34,087 bases of DNA, taken from the NCBI GenBank assembly GCA_000421085.1, contig ATWE01000035.1:1-34087 (forward strand). The letters run 5' to 3'. Below the pieces are notes generated by a model. That model saw only the letters and a list, made by a program, of their open reading frames with translations. It searched no databases and was not told the DNA's origin. The position numbers and the translations under genes were made by a program. Origin of the DNA: Ensifer sp. USDA 6670. GTDB lineage: Bacteria; Pseudomonadota; Alphaproteobacteria; Rhizobiales; Rhizobiaceae. Below, piece by piece: positions 1 to 7,346 of the stretch (the first letter of the stretch is position 1; each line of letters starts with the position of its first letter).

Positions 1-1464
1 CAGCAGACGTCCGGGACGATCGAGTTCAATGATAAGGTGATCGACACCATGACGGCCGATGAGCGCGAAGCGCTTCGAGGACGGCGGATATCAGCGATCT
101 TCCAGGACCACACTGCCTCTCTCGATCCGTTGATGAGCGTCGGCGCGCAAGTTCAGGAAACCTGCCTTGCGGTCGATGGCTCACTTTCCAGACGCGAAGC
201 CCGCGCCCGCGCGATCGATCTGCTTGCCCGTGTCGGCATTCCGGAACCGGAGCGGCGATACCGCAATTACCCGCACCAGTTCTCGGGAGGGCAGAGGCAA
301 CGCGTCGTCATCGCCATTGCTCTTGCCGGCTCTCCTGACATCATTATCGCCGACGAGCCGACATCGGCGCTCGACGCGACCGTCCAGAAGCAGGTTCTGC
401 AACTTCTAAAGACCCTTGTCGACGAAACTGGTGTCTCGGTCATTCTCGTCACCCACGACATGGGCGTGATCTCCGAAATCACCGACCGCGTTCTCGTCAT
501 GCGCAAGGGTCAGGTGGTGGAGCAGGACCGGACGGCGACCATTCTCGATCAGCCCCGCCACGACTACACTAAGAAGCTGCTTGCCGCGGTTCCTAGGCTT
601 CGCATCCCGACAGGGACTGCCAACACGGGAAACGATGGCGACCAGAAGGTCGGTCTCGGCATCGACAGTGACCAAAGCCTGCTTCTCGTGGCGGAAGGCG
701 TCTCGAAACAGTTTGCGCCGCAGGGTTTTGTCTGGGGCCCTCGCCGGAGCAAGCCGAAGTTCGGCCTGCGTGACGTCGGCATCCGCCTACCGCGCGGATC
801 GATCACCGGGATCGTCGGCGAGAGCGGAAGCGGAAAGACGACCTTCGGTCGTATCCTCGCCGGCCTCGACACGGCGTCGGCCGGCAGGATCAGAATCGGG
901 GAACGGACATTCGACGTTTCAAGGAGCGCCCGCCGCAGCGGCCTTCTCGGCCGCGTCCAGATGATATTTCAGGATCCTTCCGTCTCCTTGAATCCGCGCA
1001 TGACCATTGGCGAGACACTGGACGAAAGCATCCGTTTCGGCGCTAGGGCCGGTTCCAGGCCGGCGGACGTTGCAGCGATGATGGAGAGGCTCCGTCTTGC
1101 TAAAAGCCTGCTTGCCCGCCATCCGCATCAGCTCTCGGGCGGACAGAAGCAGAGGGTTTGCATCGCCCGCGCGCTTCTTGCGGGTCCCGAGATCATCGTC
1201 GCAGACGAGCCGACGTCGGCGCTCGACGTGTCTGTCCAGGCCGAGATCGTCAGTCTGCTGAAGGATACCATCGCTGACAAGGGCATCACGATGATCTTCA
1301 TCTCCCATGACCTCGCCATCGTGCAGGCGATGTGCAGCGCGGTTTACATCTTCAAGGACGGCCGGGTCGAGGATTACGGCTCGTCCGACTTCATCTTCTC
1401 CCGATCCGACAATCTCTACACCCGCACCCTCATCAACGCCCGACCGCAGCACTTCATATGCTGA
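1..1464 (+). CDS. Oligopeptide/dipeptide ABC transporter, fused two-domain ATP-binding protein (5' partial)
   Basis: This cytoplasmic ATPase powers a peptide-type importer (Dpp/Opp, or GsiA-like two-domain form). The reading frame is open from base 1, and the bases before the GTG at 37 still encode ABC sequence, so the start and first Walker A lie outside the window. The first half shows a Q-loop (IFQDH), signature FSGGQRQRV, Walker B IIADEPTSALD and switch THD. The second half is a complete domain with Walker A GESGSGKTT, Q-loop IFQDP, signature LSGGQKQRV, IIVADEPTSALD and SHD. Both sites keep catalytic residues, as is usual for DppD/DppF fusions. It ends 89 bases before a CapA-like gene and is followed by peptidase T, so all three probably share an operon for uptake and hydrolysis of peptides. 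The exact substrate cannot be read from the ATPase. The family is certain, and the true N-terminus is not visible. Confidence 0.95.
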   Translation, partial: QQTSGTIEFNDKVIDTMTADEREALRGRRISAIFQDHTASLDPLMSVGAQVQETCLAVDGSLSRREARARAIDLLARVGIPEPERRYRNYPHQFSGGQRQRVVIAIALAGSPDIIIADEPTSALDATVQKQVLQLLKTLVDETGVSVILVTHDMGVISEITDRVLVMRKGQVVEQDRTATILDQPRHDYTKKLLAAVPRLRIPTGTANTGNDGDQKVGLGIDSDQSLLLVAEGVSKQFAPQGFVWGPRRSKPKFGLRDVGIRLPRGSITGIVGESGSGKTTFGRILAGLDTASAGRIRIGERTFDVSRSARRSGLLGRVQMIFQDPSVSLNPRMTIGETLDESIRFGARAGSRPADVAAMMERLRLAKSLLARHPHQLSGGQKQRVCIARALLAGPEIIVADEPTSALDVSVQAEIVSLLKDTIADKGITMIFISHDLAIVQAMCSAVYIFKDGRVEDYGSSDFIFSRSDNLYTRTLINARPQHFIC

Positions 1465-1553
1465 GCTGTGGAGTACGCCCCTGCGGCCGGATCCACACCG
1501 GCACAGCCGACTCTCGAAACAAATGGCGTGCATCGCCACGGAAGGTCACTTCA

Positions 1554-2789
1554 ATGAATGACAGGTTCACTCTGGCGGTCACTGGCCAATCGCTGATCAA
1601 GCATGACATCCGCGACATCGACGCTCCGGCGTACCGCAAGGTTCAGTCGCTGCTTCAGGAAGTCGATCTCTCCTTCACCAACTTCGAAAGCACGATCCTC
1701 GGCAATCACGGCGGCTGGCCACTCAAAGGCTCGTTCTTTGGCTGCAGCGACCCGGTCGTTCTTGATACCCTCAAGGACATTGGCTTTCAGGCGCTGTCGC
1801 TCTCGAACAACCATGCCTTCGACCTCGGCCCCTCTGGCGTGCTCTCGACGCTTGAGGAGGTGGAGAAGCGCGGCTTTCTCCATGCCGGTCTTGGCCGCAA
1901 CCACGCGCAAGTCTCGCGAGCGAGCTCGGCTGTGATCGGCGGGCGGCGGGTCGCAATCGTCGCGATGGACGGAGGCCCTGGTCCGGATTTCATGTATGCC
2001 GCCGATGGCGACGACCACCGCCCGGCACGCCCTGGCGTCAACCGGCTGCGGATCACGCAAAGGATCGAGTTGGACGGAGCCGCATTCGAGCAGCTTGCCA
2101 CCATTCGTGACAAGGTCGGCTACACCGCGATCGATCTCGCCAATGACAGCCAGCCGGACGATCGCCCTCGCCTCGAGCCAGAAACCGAGATCGCCATTTC
2201 ACGCGCGGTGTTCAAGCGCTCGGACCGGTGCGGGCGCAGCGTCCGCATCGATGAAGCGGATCTTCAAAGGAACCTTGCGTCAATCGCGGTCGCGGCGAGC
2301 GAGGGATCCCTGGTAGTTGCCTATCTGCACCATCATCATTGGGCGTCGGACTGGTACAAGGTTCCGGATTGGGTGAGTGGTGTCGCCAAAGCGTGCATAG
2401 ACGCGGGCGCCGCCCTATTCGTCAGCCACGGAGCCCCCGTCCTCCAGCCGATCGAGATCTATCATGGCCGGCCGATCTTCTACAGCCTCGGCAACTTCAT
2501 CTTCCATGTGCGTTCAGAGAAGTCGACCTGGACTGCACCGGAAGTCTGGGAGAGCGCCATCGGGATCTGCAGGTTCGGCGCTGACAACCGTCTCGTCAAG
2601 ATCACGCTTCATCCGGTCGTCATCGGCGGCGAGGCGGCATTGCAGAACGGCATGCTGGAGCGGCGCCTGGCGCCGCATCTTGCGACCGGTGAGAGCGCCA
2701 GACGGATCTTACGGCGGCTGTCAAAACAATCAGAGGAGCTCGGCGTCGATATCCACGTCTCCGATGGAGTCGGCATCATCCAGGTCTAA
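1554..2789 (+). CDS. CapA-family metallophosphatase-like protein (poly-gamma-glutamate type)
   Basis: A 411-residue protein of the CapA/PgsA family, a calcineurin-like metallophosphoesterase fold linked in Bacillus to poly-gamma-glutamate handling. Visible family blocks are TNFES (residues 42-46), SLSNNHAFDLGPSGVLSTL (82-100), the GLGRN turn near 112, a histidine-rich YLHHHHW motif and a C-terminal block with SHGAPVLQP and FYSLGNFIFH. The usual N-terminal GD metal motif is altered to VTGQSL. ATG at 1554 was chosen because GGAAGG lies just upstream and the family match begins there; the open frame runs further 5' but overlaps the ATPase gene. No obvious signal peptide or membrane anchor is seen, unlike Bacillus CapA. 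Its place between a peptide ABC ATPase and peptidase T suggests a role in gamma-glutamyl or other peptide metabolism rather than capsule synthesis; that is inference. Confidence 0.85.
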   Translation: MNDRFTLAVTGQSLIKHDIRDIDAPAYRKVQSLLQEVDLSFTNFESTILGNHGGWPLKGSFFGCSDPVVLDTLKDIGFQALSLSNNHAFDLGPSGVLSTLEEVEKRGFLHAGLGRNHAQVSRASSAVIGGRRVAIVAMDGGPGPDFMYAADGDDHRPARPGVNRLRITQRIELDGAAFEQLATIRDKVGYTAIDLANDSQPDDRPRLEPETEIAISRAVFKRSDRCGRSVRIDEADLQRNLASIAVAASEGSLVVAYLHHHHWASDWYKVPDWVSGVAKACIDAGAALFVSHGAPVLQPIEIYHGRPIFYSLGNFIFHVRSEKSTWTAPEVWESAIGICRFGADNRLVKITLHPVVIGGEAALQNGMLERRLAPHLATGESARRILRRLSKQSEELGVDIHVSDGVGIIQV

Positions 2790-2851
2790 CCGGCCACCCA
2801 CCCGACCACGAAACGGGCCGGCGAGGTCGCATCCTCCACATAGGGAATATC

Positions 2852-4081
2852 ATGGACGTCCGCCAGGAACTCATCAGCCGCTTCTTCCGCTATGCCGCGA
2901 TCGAGAGTCAAAGCAATGGCCGCGCGAATTCCCTGCCCTCATCGTCCGGACAAGCGGCGCTCGCCGCCCTGCTGGCAGACGAAATGCGCGCGCTTGGCCT
3001 GGAAGACGTCCTCGTTGACGAGCATGCGATCGTCACCGGCGTCAAACGTGGGAACAGGCCACAGGCTCCACCGATCGGCTTTATCGCGCATCTCGACACA
3101 GTCGATGTCGGCCTCTCGCCCTTCGTCCGCCCGCAAGTCCTTCGCTTCGAAGGCAAGGATCTTTGCCTCAACGGCCAGGAGGACATCTGGTTATGGGTCG
3201 CCGAACATCCCGAAATTCTTGAATGGATCGGGGACGACATTATCGTCAGCGACGGCACCAGCGTGCTTGGTGCGGACAACAAGGCCGCCATCGCGGTGAT
3301 CATGACACTTCTCGCCCGGCTCGATCTGCAGGACGGCCACGGCGACGTCTTCGTCGCCTTCGTGCCGGACGAAGAAATCGGATTGCGCGGCGCCAAGGCG
3401 CTGGATCTCTCGCGCTTCCCCTGTGATTTTGCCTACACGATCGATTGCTGCGAACTCGGCGAGGTGGTGCTAGAAACGTTCAATGCCGCATCTTGCGAGA
3501 TCGTCTTCACTGGCGTCAGCGCGCACCCGATGTCTGCGAAAGACATTCTAGTAAATCCGCTGCTGATGGCAATGGACTTCATCTCTCACTTCGACCGCAA
3601 GGATACGCCTGAATGCACGGAGGAACGCCAGGGCTTTTTCTGGTTCAAGGACCTCGTCGCCAACGACAGCGAGGCAGTATTGACCGCATTGATACGGGAT
3701 TTCGGCACAGATGCCTTCAATCGGCGTAAACGTCGGATCGCCGAGGTCGCAGAACGAATGCGATCACGTTATCCGACCGGGAATGTCCGGTACCAGATCA
3801 CCGACACCTATCGAAACATCTCCAGGAGCCTCGCTCGTGACGAGCTCGCCGTCGCTCTTCTATTCAAGGCCATGGAGCAACTCGGAATCGAGAAAAAACT
3901 AATCCCGATGCGCGGCGGTACGGATGGCGCGATCCTCTCCGCCAGAGGAATACCGACACCAAACTTCTTCACCGGCGCCTACAACTTCCATTCACGCTAT
4001 GAGTTTCTGCCGGTACCAGCCTTCGTAAGGTCCTTGGAAGTTGCGATCAGGATCTGCCAGCAGGCGGCGAGCTTTACCTGA
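2852..4081 (+). CDS. pepT: Peptidase T (M20B tripeptide aminopeptidase)
   Basis: A cytoplasmic dizinc aminopeptidase that removes the N-terminal residue of tripeptides. Its 409 residues match the usual length of PepT (about 408). Metal-site motifs are in order: AHLDT (H80, D82), GADNKAA (D142), the catalytic pair in PDEEIG (E174, E175), TIDCCELGE (D198) and YNFHSRYEF (H380). The dimerisation/lid part contains GVSAHPMSAKD near 221-231 and GGTDGAILSARG near 355-366. Residue D198 is followed by Cys-Cys where PepT often has Gly-Gly, a small departure close to the metal site. ATG 2852 follows an AGGGA sequence and lies 62 bases after the CapA-like gene, consistent with one operon with the upstream ATPase. 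A related M20 peptidase with another substrate is possible, but PepT is the best match. Confidence 0.9.
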   Translation: MDVRQELISRFFRYAAIESQSNGRANSLPSSSGQAALAALLADEMRALGLEDVLVDEHAIVTGVKRGNRPQAPPIGFIAHLDTVDVGLSPFVRPQVLRFEGKDLCLNGQEDIWLWVAEHPEILEWIGDDIIVSDGTSVLGADNKAAIAVIMTLLARLDLQDGHGDVFVAFVPDEEIGLRGAKALDLSRFPCDFAYTIDCCELGEVVLETFNAASCEIVFTGVSAHPMSAKDILVNPLLMAMDFISHFDRKDTPECTEERQGFFWFKDLVANDSEAVLTALIRDFGTDAFNRRKRRIAEVAERMRSRYPTGNVRYQITDTYRNISRSLARDELAVALLFKAMEQLGIEKKLIPMRGGTDGAILSARGIPTPNFFTGAYNFHSRYEFLPVPAFVRSLEVAIRICQQAASFT

Positions 4082-4140
4082 AACTTGCGAAACGCCAGCA
4101 CGTCGACTGCGTTTGAGGCTCGAGCGCCAGGCAGTTGTTT

Positions 4141-4163
4141 CCGCGTCCACGCGGCTATCCGCG
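4141..4163. terminator. Overlapping GC-rich hairpins between convergent genes
   Basis: Two mutually exclusive small stems lie between pepT (plus) and the minus-strand gene ending at 4209. One is CCGCGT/ACGCGG (4141-4146 with 4149-4154), the other CGCGG/CCGCG (4150-4154 with 4159-4163). There is no T-tract, so a terminator role is only suggested by position. Confidence 0.25.
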
Positions 4164-4208
4164 GAACTCGCGCCTCAGCAGGTTTCTTGGAGCCGACACC
4201 AGTGCGAC

Positions 4209-4820
4209 CTATTCGACATCGAATCGTTCAAGCATCTTCTTGAGCCAAAGGTTCTGTGCACGAAGCTGTTCAGCCAGTAACCCCTTGAGGCGCTCGTTGT
4301 CTGCGTCGAGGGCGGCAAGCTCGTCGTGGGAGATCGGATCGTCGACAGTCCCGGTCTGCGCCTTTCGATCCTCGTCCCCAACCTTCTCCATTCTCGCGAT
4401 TGTCTGGGCCGGGGCGCGCTTGGCGCGGTTTCGAGGACTGCCGGTTGATGTCGTTCGAGTCTGCGATGCCGGTTGGCTCCCCTGTGCTTGCACAACCGCT
4501 TCAGCTGGATCATCGACCACATGGTGCTTCGAGATTTCGACCTCTGCGCCGTTGGCAAATGGTGTCGCTGCTGGTGTAACGCCGACGTCGTTGGCGCGTT
4601 CGCTGACAGCCTCTGCATTGATCGGATCAGCCGGCCTGGTTTCACCCGAGTCAGGTCTTCCAGGTCCTTCATTTGGATTGAACAGGTGCGGCGCCGTATC
4701 TTCCACTTCGCGGGCCAAAGCCTTGAGGTCCGTGTCTCCCCAAATGGAGTTCGTCTGGGCTTTTGACTTTCGTCGCCCTGACTTGAATTCAACAACGAAT
4801 CTCCGTTGTGGCGTCTTCAT
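4209..4820 (-). CDS. SyrB-like coiled-coil protein without HTH (copy 1)
   Basis: A 203-residue protein of unknown function. The N-terminus (MKTPQRRF, then KAQ..SI..DTD.KA..EVED) and C-terminus (LKKMLERFDVE) match the protein at 6608-7210, which confirms the minus-strand frame over two overlapping open frames. The middle (about 45-160) is low-complexity, rich in Ala, Pro, Thr and charged residues, and probably disordered. Residues about 166-199 form a leucine-zipper-like coiled coil that aligns with the C-terminal coil of SyrB encoded next door (LLAEQLRAQN here, LLAEKLRAEN in SyrB). The SyrB/transposase-type helix-turn-helix is absent. It may therefore bind SyrB-type proteins as a partner or antagonist; this is inference. 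ATG 4820 has no strong ribosome-binding site, so expression may be weak. Confidence 0.7.
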   Translation of the reverse strand: MKTPQRRFVVEFKSGRRKSKAQTNSIWGDTDLKALAREVEDTAPHLFNPNEGPGRPDSGETRPADPINAEAVSERANDVGVTPAATPFANGAEVEISKHHVVDDPAEAVVQAQGSQPASQTRTTSTGSPRNRAKRAPAQTIARMEKVGDEDRKAQTGTVDDPISHDELAALDADNERLKGLLAEQLRAQNLWLKKMLERFDVE

Positions 4821-5078
4821 CTACTTTCGATCCCAAGCAACCGTAAAAGATGCAACGCCGATCGGCGCCGCTGCATTCCTGCGGGCGCACCAATACAGCC
4901 CTTCCTCGCGCGCTTCAACCGCTCGCCAACCTCGGAGCTGACGCGCCTTCACCCGGCAAGAGCCGGGAACGACAGGACTTCGTTTGCCGCGACAATGCCA
5001 AATGGGGAGCAAACATATGCTTCGGCGTAACACGGAGGAGGCCGAAGAAACATCGCCCGGCGCATTCCGGTCCTTTGG

Positions 5079-5534
5079 TTAGTCCAGACCGAGCCTCTTG
5101 CGCAAGTCGGCATTCTCCGCTCGCAGCTTCTCCGCCAGGAGCTTACGGAGCCGCTGGTTTTCCTCTTCGAGCTGGACAAGATCTGCCAGCTCATCGCCGG
5201 CCGGTAGGGGCTTGGTACCCGAAGTGTCCTTTTGCTCGGCAGGCTTCGCAGCACCTTTCCAATGATAGTAGGTTTGCTCTGATATGCCGGCGCCCTTGAT
5301 AGCGTCCTTGAGGGTGCTGCCATCGCTGACTTGCGTCGCGATCAGCCTCAACTTCTCGCTCTTCTCTTGCTCGGTATACGCCCTGCGTTTAGCGGCCGGC
5401 GTCTTTGATTGAGCTGGTTCGGAAGCCGCCTTCTGAGGCCGTGGCGACCTCCGCTTCTTAGCCGTTGGTGCTTTCACTTCTGCCTCCGCCCCTGCAGCCT
5501 CAGCAACTGGTCCTGCGTTACTCTCGTCAGCCAT
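5079..5534 (-). CDS. syrB: SyrB-type transcriptional regulator
   Basis: A 151-residue protein closely resembling Sinorhizobium meliloti SyrB, which lowers expression of the LysR-type symbiosis activator syrM. The order is an N-terminal MADESN..GPVAEA segment, a basic Lys/Arg/Pro-rich stretch (about 23-52), a helix-turn-helix of the transposase OrfA type (about 58-95, with GISEQTYYHWKG), then a coiled coil (about 113-149, LEEENQRLRKLLAEKLRAEN) ending RKRLGLD. ATG 5534 was chosen over the in-frame TTG at 5540 because AGGAGGG sits about 8 bases upstream and the family begins MADESN. No syrM, nodD or nod gene lies in the window, so its target here is unknown. It is flanked by two proteins that share only its coiled coil. 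Annotation as an IS3-type OrfA fragment would be an easy mistake, but there is no IS end or OrfB nearby. Confidence 0.88.
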   Translation of the reverse strand: MADESNAGPVAEAAGAEAEVKAPTAKKRRSPRPQKAASEPAQSKTPAAKRRAYTEQEKSEKLRLIATQVSDGSTLKDAIKGAGISEQTYYHWKGAAKPAEQKDTSGTKPLPAGDELADLVQLEEENQRLRKLLAEKLRAENADLRKRLGLD

Positions 5535-6010
5535 CAGCAATTCCCTCCTTTAGTCATCGCCTGTTTTCGGCTGAGTGCTCCACAGAGTCAACACGACCAT
5601 TAGAGTCCTGCTTTACGGATAGTTGATGTTTGGCTTGTGCCTCGGGCCTGGCGATTGACGGTCAAAGGCTCCCCGCCCATCCGAACCAAACGGCCCTGCT
5701 TACCACTATCTTCCAATTCAACGATCGTGGCGACCCCCCACAGGTCGACACAGGTTCGGCGCGAGCGGCATCACAGTTGATGAAGCAGGGCACCGCCTTC
5801 TAGAGGATCACGCCACCCATCACTGCCAAGGTGATCGTCATGCTTCAATTGCTTGGCCACCTCTACTTCTCATTTTCTACCGGCAGCCGTTGGACGCCCA
5901 ATATAAATACAGACGAGGAAATTCGTTTAAAAGTAATACTTGAAAATAGACTCGACCAGGAAGTCATTCTCTGGTTAATCTTGGCATACTGTTTCCGAAG
6001 GGCGTAGCAA
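5535..6010. other. Intergenic region with an AT-rich segment
   Basis: No gene is supported here. The part from about 5890 to 5990 is clearly richer in A and T than its surroundings and could hold promoter sequence for the small gene at 6011. A 55-codon open frame (5840-6007) has a possible AAGGTGA ribosome-binding site but no recognisable protein. The left part is the upstream region of syrB; no nod-box-like element was recognised. Confidence 0.4.
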
Positions 6011-6169
6011 ATGGCTTACGATTGGGATGGAAAGCGCACACGTCGGCTGCAAGTGCTCAGGCTGATGGGCGCTCTGGCTATACCTGCCCTGCTATTCAGC
6101 TCCGCCATTGCGGCACTGCAGTGGACCGATACGCACGGTCGGGCCGTAAGGACGGCTCACCATCGATAG
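6011..6169 (+). CDS. Small membrane protein, 52 residues
   Basis: Starts at ATG 6011, eight bases after a GAAGGG ribosome-binding site. The N-terminus MAYDWDGKRTRRLQ is polar and basic, and is followed by one hydrophobic helix at about residues 17-36 (MGALAIPALLFSSAIAAL), then a short His/Arg-rich tail. The layout fits a single-pass inner-membrane protein with the basic N-terminus inside. Similar short rhizobial proteins beginning MAYDW are familiar to me, but I know no function for them. It is followed 89 bases later by another small plus-strand gene. Confidence is limited by its size. Confidence 0.5.
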   Translation: MAYDWDGKRTRRLQVLRLMGALAIPALLFSSAIAALQWTDTHGRAVRTAHHR

Positions 6170-6258
6170 ATCTCCAGCGAAGCTGCGCCCCCGAATCAGA
6201 CTGAAACGCGAAGGGCACGAAAGGGCTTCCGCCGCATCGGGTGGTGGAGGGAGGGCGA

Positions 6259-6468
6259 ATGATGAGTTCAGCTCAAACCATGAGTTTTAATCCAATTGGG
6301 CCTGACGAGTTGGAAATGATCGGAAAGGCCCTCCAAGACGAGCTGCAAAGAAGAGCTTTGTCACGCAAGTCTGAAGAAGCTGAAGCGCTCGCCGCTAACC
6401 TGATCAGCGCTTATCAAGCAGGAATTCGCGACGATCTAGGCTTGAGCATTGTCGCTGGGCTGTCCTGA
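6259..6468 (+). CDS. Small hypothetical protein, 69 residues
   Basis: A short soluble protein with a compact helical look: after MMSSAQTMSFNPIGPDELEMIG come an amphipathic helix (KALQDELQRRALSRKSEEAE) and a second helix rich in Ala and Leu ending in YQAGIRDDLGLS. ATG 6259 (or the adjacent ATG 6262) is preceded by a very strong purine-rich GGAGGGAGGG, better than the upstream GTG at 6241. No domain is recognised. It may be co-transcribed with the small membrane protein at 6011. The strong ribosome-binding site and coherent composition support a real gene; the function is unknown. Confidence 0.55.
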   Translation: MMSSAQTMSFNPIGPDELEMIGKALQDELQRRALSRKSEEAEALAANLISAYQAGIRDDLGLSIVAGLS

Positions 6469-6607
6469 AGTCAGCGTGCATCGGCGAATATACGCTGGGC
6501 CGGTTGCCGGCAGACCTGCTCAGCAAGGCCTCGCACTCATTCAATTCAGTGGCGCCGAGGCTTTGCCAGACCACGCGAGTGAGCGCTTATCGGGCGCGCT
6601 GCCAAGC

Positions 6608-7210
6608 TCACGAAACGTCGAAGCGCTCGAGCATCTTCTTTAGCTGAACGTTCTGTAGATGAAGCTTTCGAGCGAGCTGCCTCCTCAGCATTTTGATTTC
6701 TTCTTCAAGTGTTCCCACTTCCCGAAAGAACAAGTCACGTGAAGACGAGGGCTGCAAACTTTGATGATGTTTTGGGGCGACGGCGCTCCGGGCAGCCACG
6801 TGGGGCTTGGCGCTCTTCATACGTTCTCGACGCTTGACCAGCGGTTTGCTCTGCGACTTTGTGCTTGCCGCTCTTTTTGGAACTAACGAACTCGCTTCGG
6901 CACCGGAATGGCCGGCTTCATGTCGCGCAGCTGTTTGAGCCAATTCAGTATGGATCGGCGGTTTTAACGCCTGTGCGACATCGTCATCGCTATTCATCTT
7001 AACCGATGCCACCGACCCTTGATCCGCCGAGATGTCCTCATCGTCAGCAGGTGGACTGGCAGCTATCGTCAAACTGGTCAGATGTGCGGACGTATCCACT
7101 TCGCTCTCGGGAGCCTTAGGATCGGTGTCATTCCCGATCGAACTCCCTTGCGCTTTCGCCGATGGTCGCCGCGACGTCAATCGAGCAAGGAATTTCCACG
7201 GTGTCTTCAT
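6608..7210 (-). CDS. SyrB-like coiled-coil protein without HTH (copy 2)
   Basis: A 200-residue paralogue of the protein at 4209-4820. The N-terminus MKTPWKFLARLTSRRPSAKA and the following SI.NDTDPKAPESEVD block match it, as does the C-terminal QLKKMLERFDVS. The middle is low-complexity with a basic segment (SKPLVKRRERMKSAKPH) that could bind nucleic acid or be disordered. The last 40 residues form a coiled coil (VGTLEEEIKMLRRQLARKL) alignable to SyrB, with no helix-turn-helix. The start at 7210 was taken from the shared MKTP beginning; an in-frame start 21 bases upstream would add seven residues. A purine-rich GGTGGGGA lies upstream. The role is unknown; interaction with SyrB-type proteins is a guess from the shared coil. 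Confidence 0.72.
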   Translation of the reverse strand: MKTPWKFLARLTSRRPSAKAQGSSIGNDTDPKAPESEVDTSAHLTSLTIAASPPADDEDISADQGSVASVKMNSDDDVAQALKPPIHTELAQTAARHEAGHSGAEASSLVPKRAASTKSQSKPLVKRRERMKSAKPHVAARSAVAPKHHQSLQPSSSRDLFFREVGTLEEEIKMLRRQLARKLHLQNVQLKKMLERFDVS

Positions 7211-7315
7211 AGTGTTCCCCACCTTGAGCAAGCCGGACTGCGATCCTGCTGCGGCTGTTGCTTCTCACAAGTTTCGAGACGGCAATACCATCGCGGTAAC
7301 GAGCCTGCGCAACCG

Positions 7316-7337
7316 CTTGCCACGGCCATGTGGCAAG
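7316..7337 (-). terminator. Hairpin after the exonuclease gene
   Basis: A perfect 8-base inverted repeat, CTTGCCAC / GTGGCAAG with a 6-base loop, begins 10 bases after the minus-strand exonuclease stop codon. It has no T-tract, so termination activity is uncertain. Confidence 0.4.
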
Positions 7338-7346
7338 GCCATCCCA

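Noticed and set aside
1332..1553. N-terminal extension of the CapA-like frame
   Set aside because: It overlaps the ABC ATPase gene, has no family similarity, and a better start with GGAAGG lies at 1554.
4135..4941. Long plus-strand open frame opposite the SyrB-like gene
   Set aside because: It is antisense to a minus-strand gene whose protein has a clear paralogue at 6608-7210; the plus frame shows no domain or ribosome-binding site.
5079..5534. IS3-type transposase OrfA fragment
   Set aside because: The helix-turn-helix resembles OrfA, but the whole protein matches SyrB from MADESN to the final coil, and no OrfB or terminal inverted repeats are present.
5840..6007. 55-codon open frame ending three bases before the small membrane protein
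   Set aside because: It has a possible AAGGTGA site, but the protein has no recognised features and its middle lies in AT-rich non-coding-looking DNA; evidence is too thin to call.
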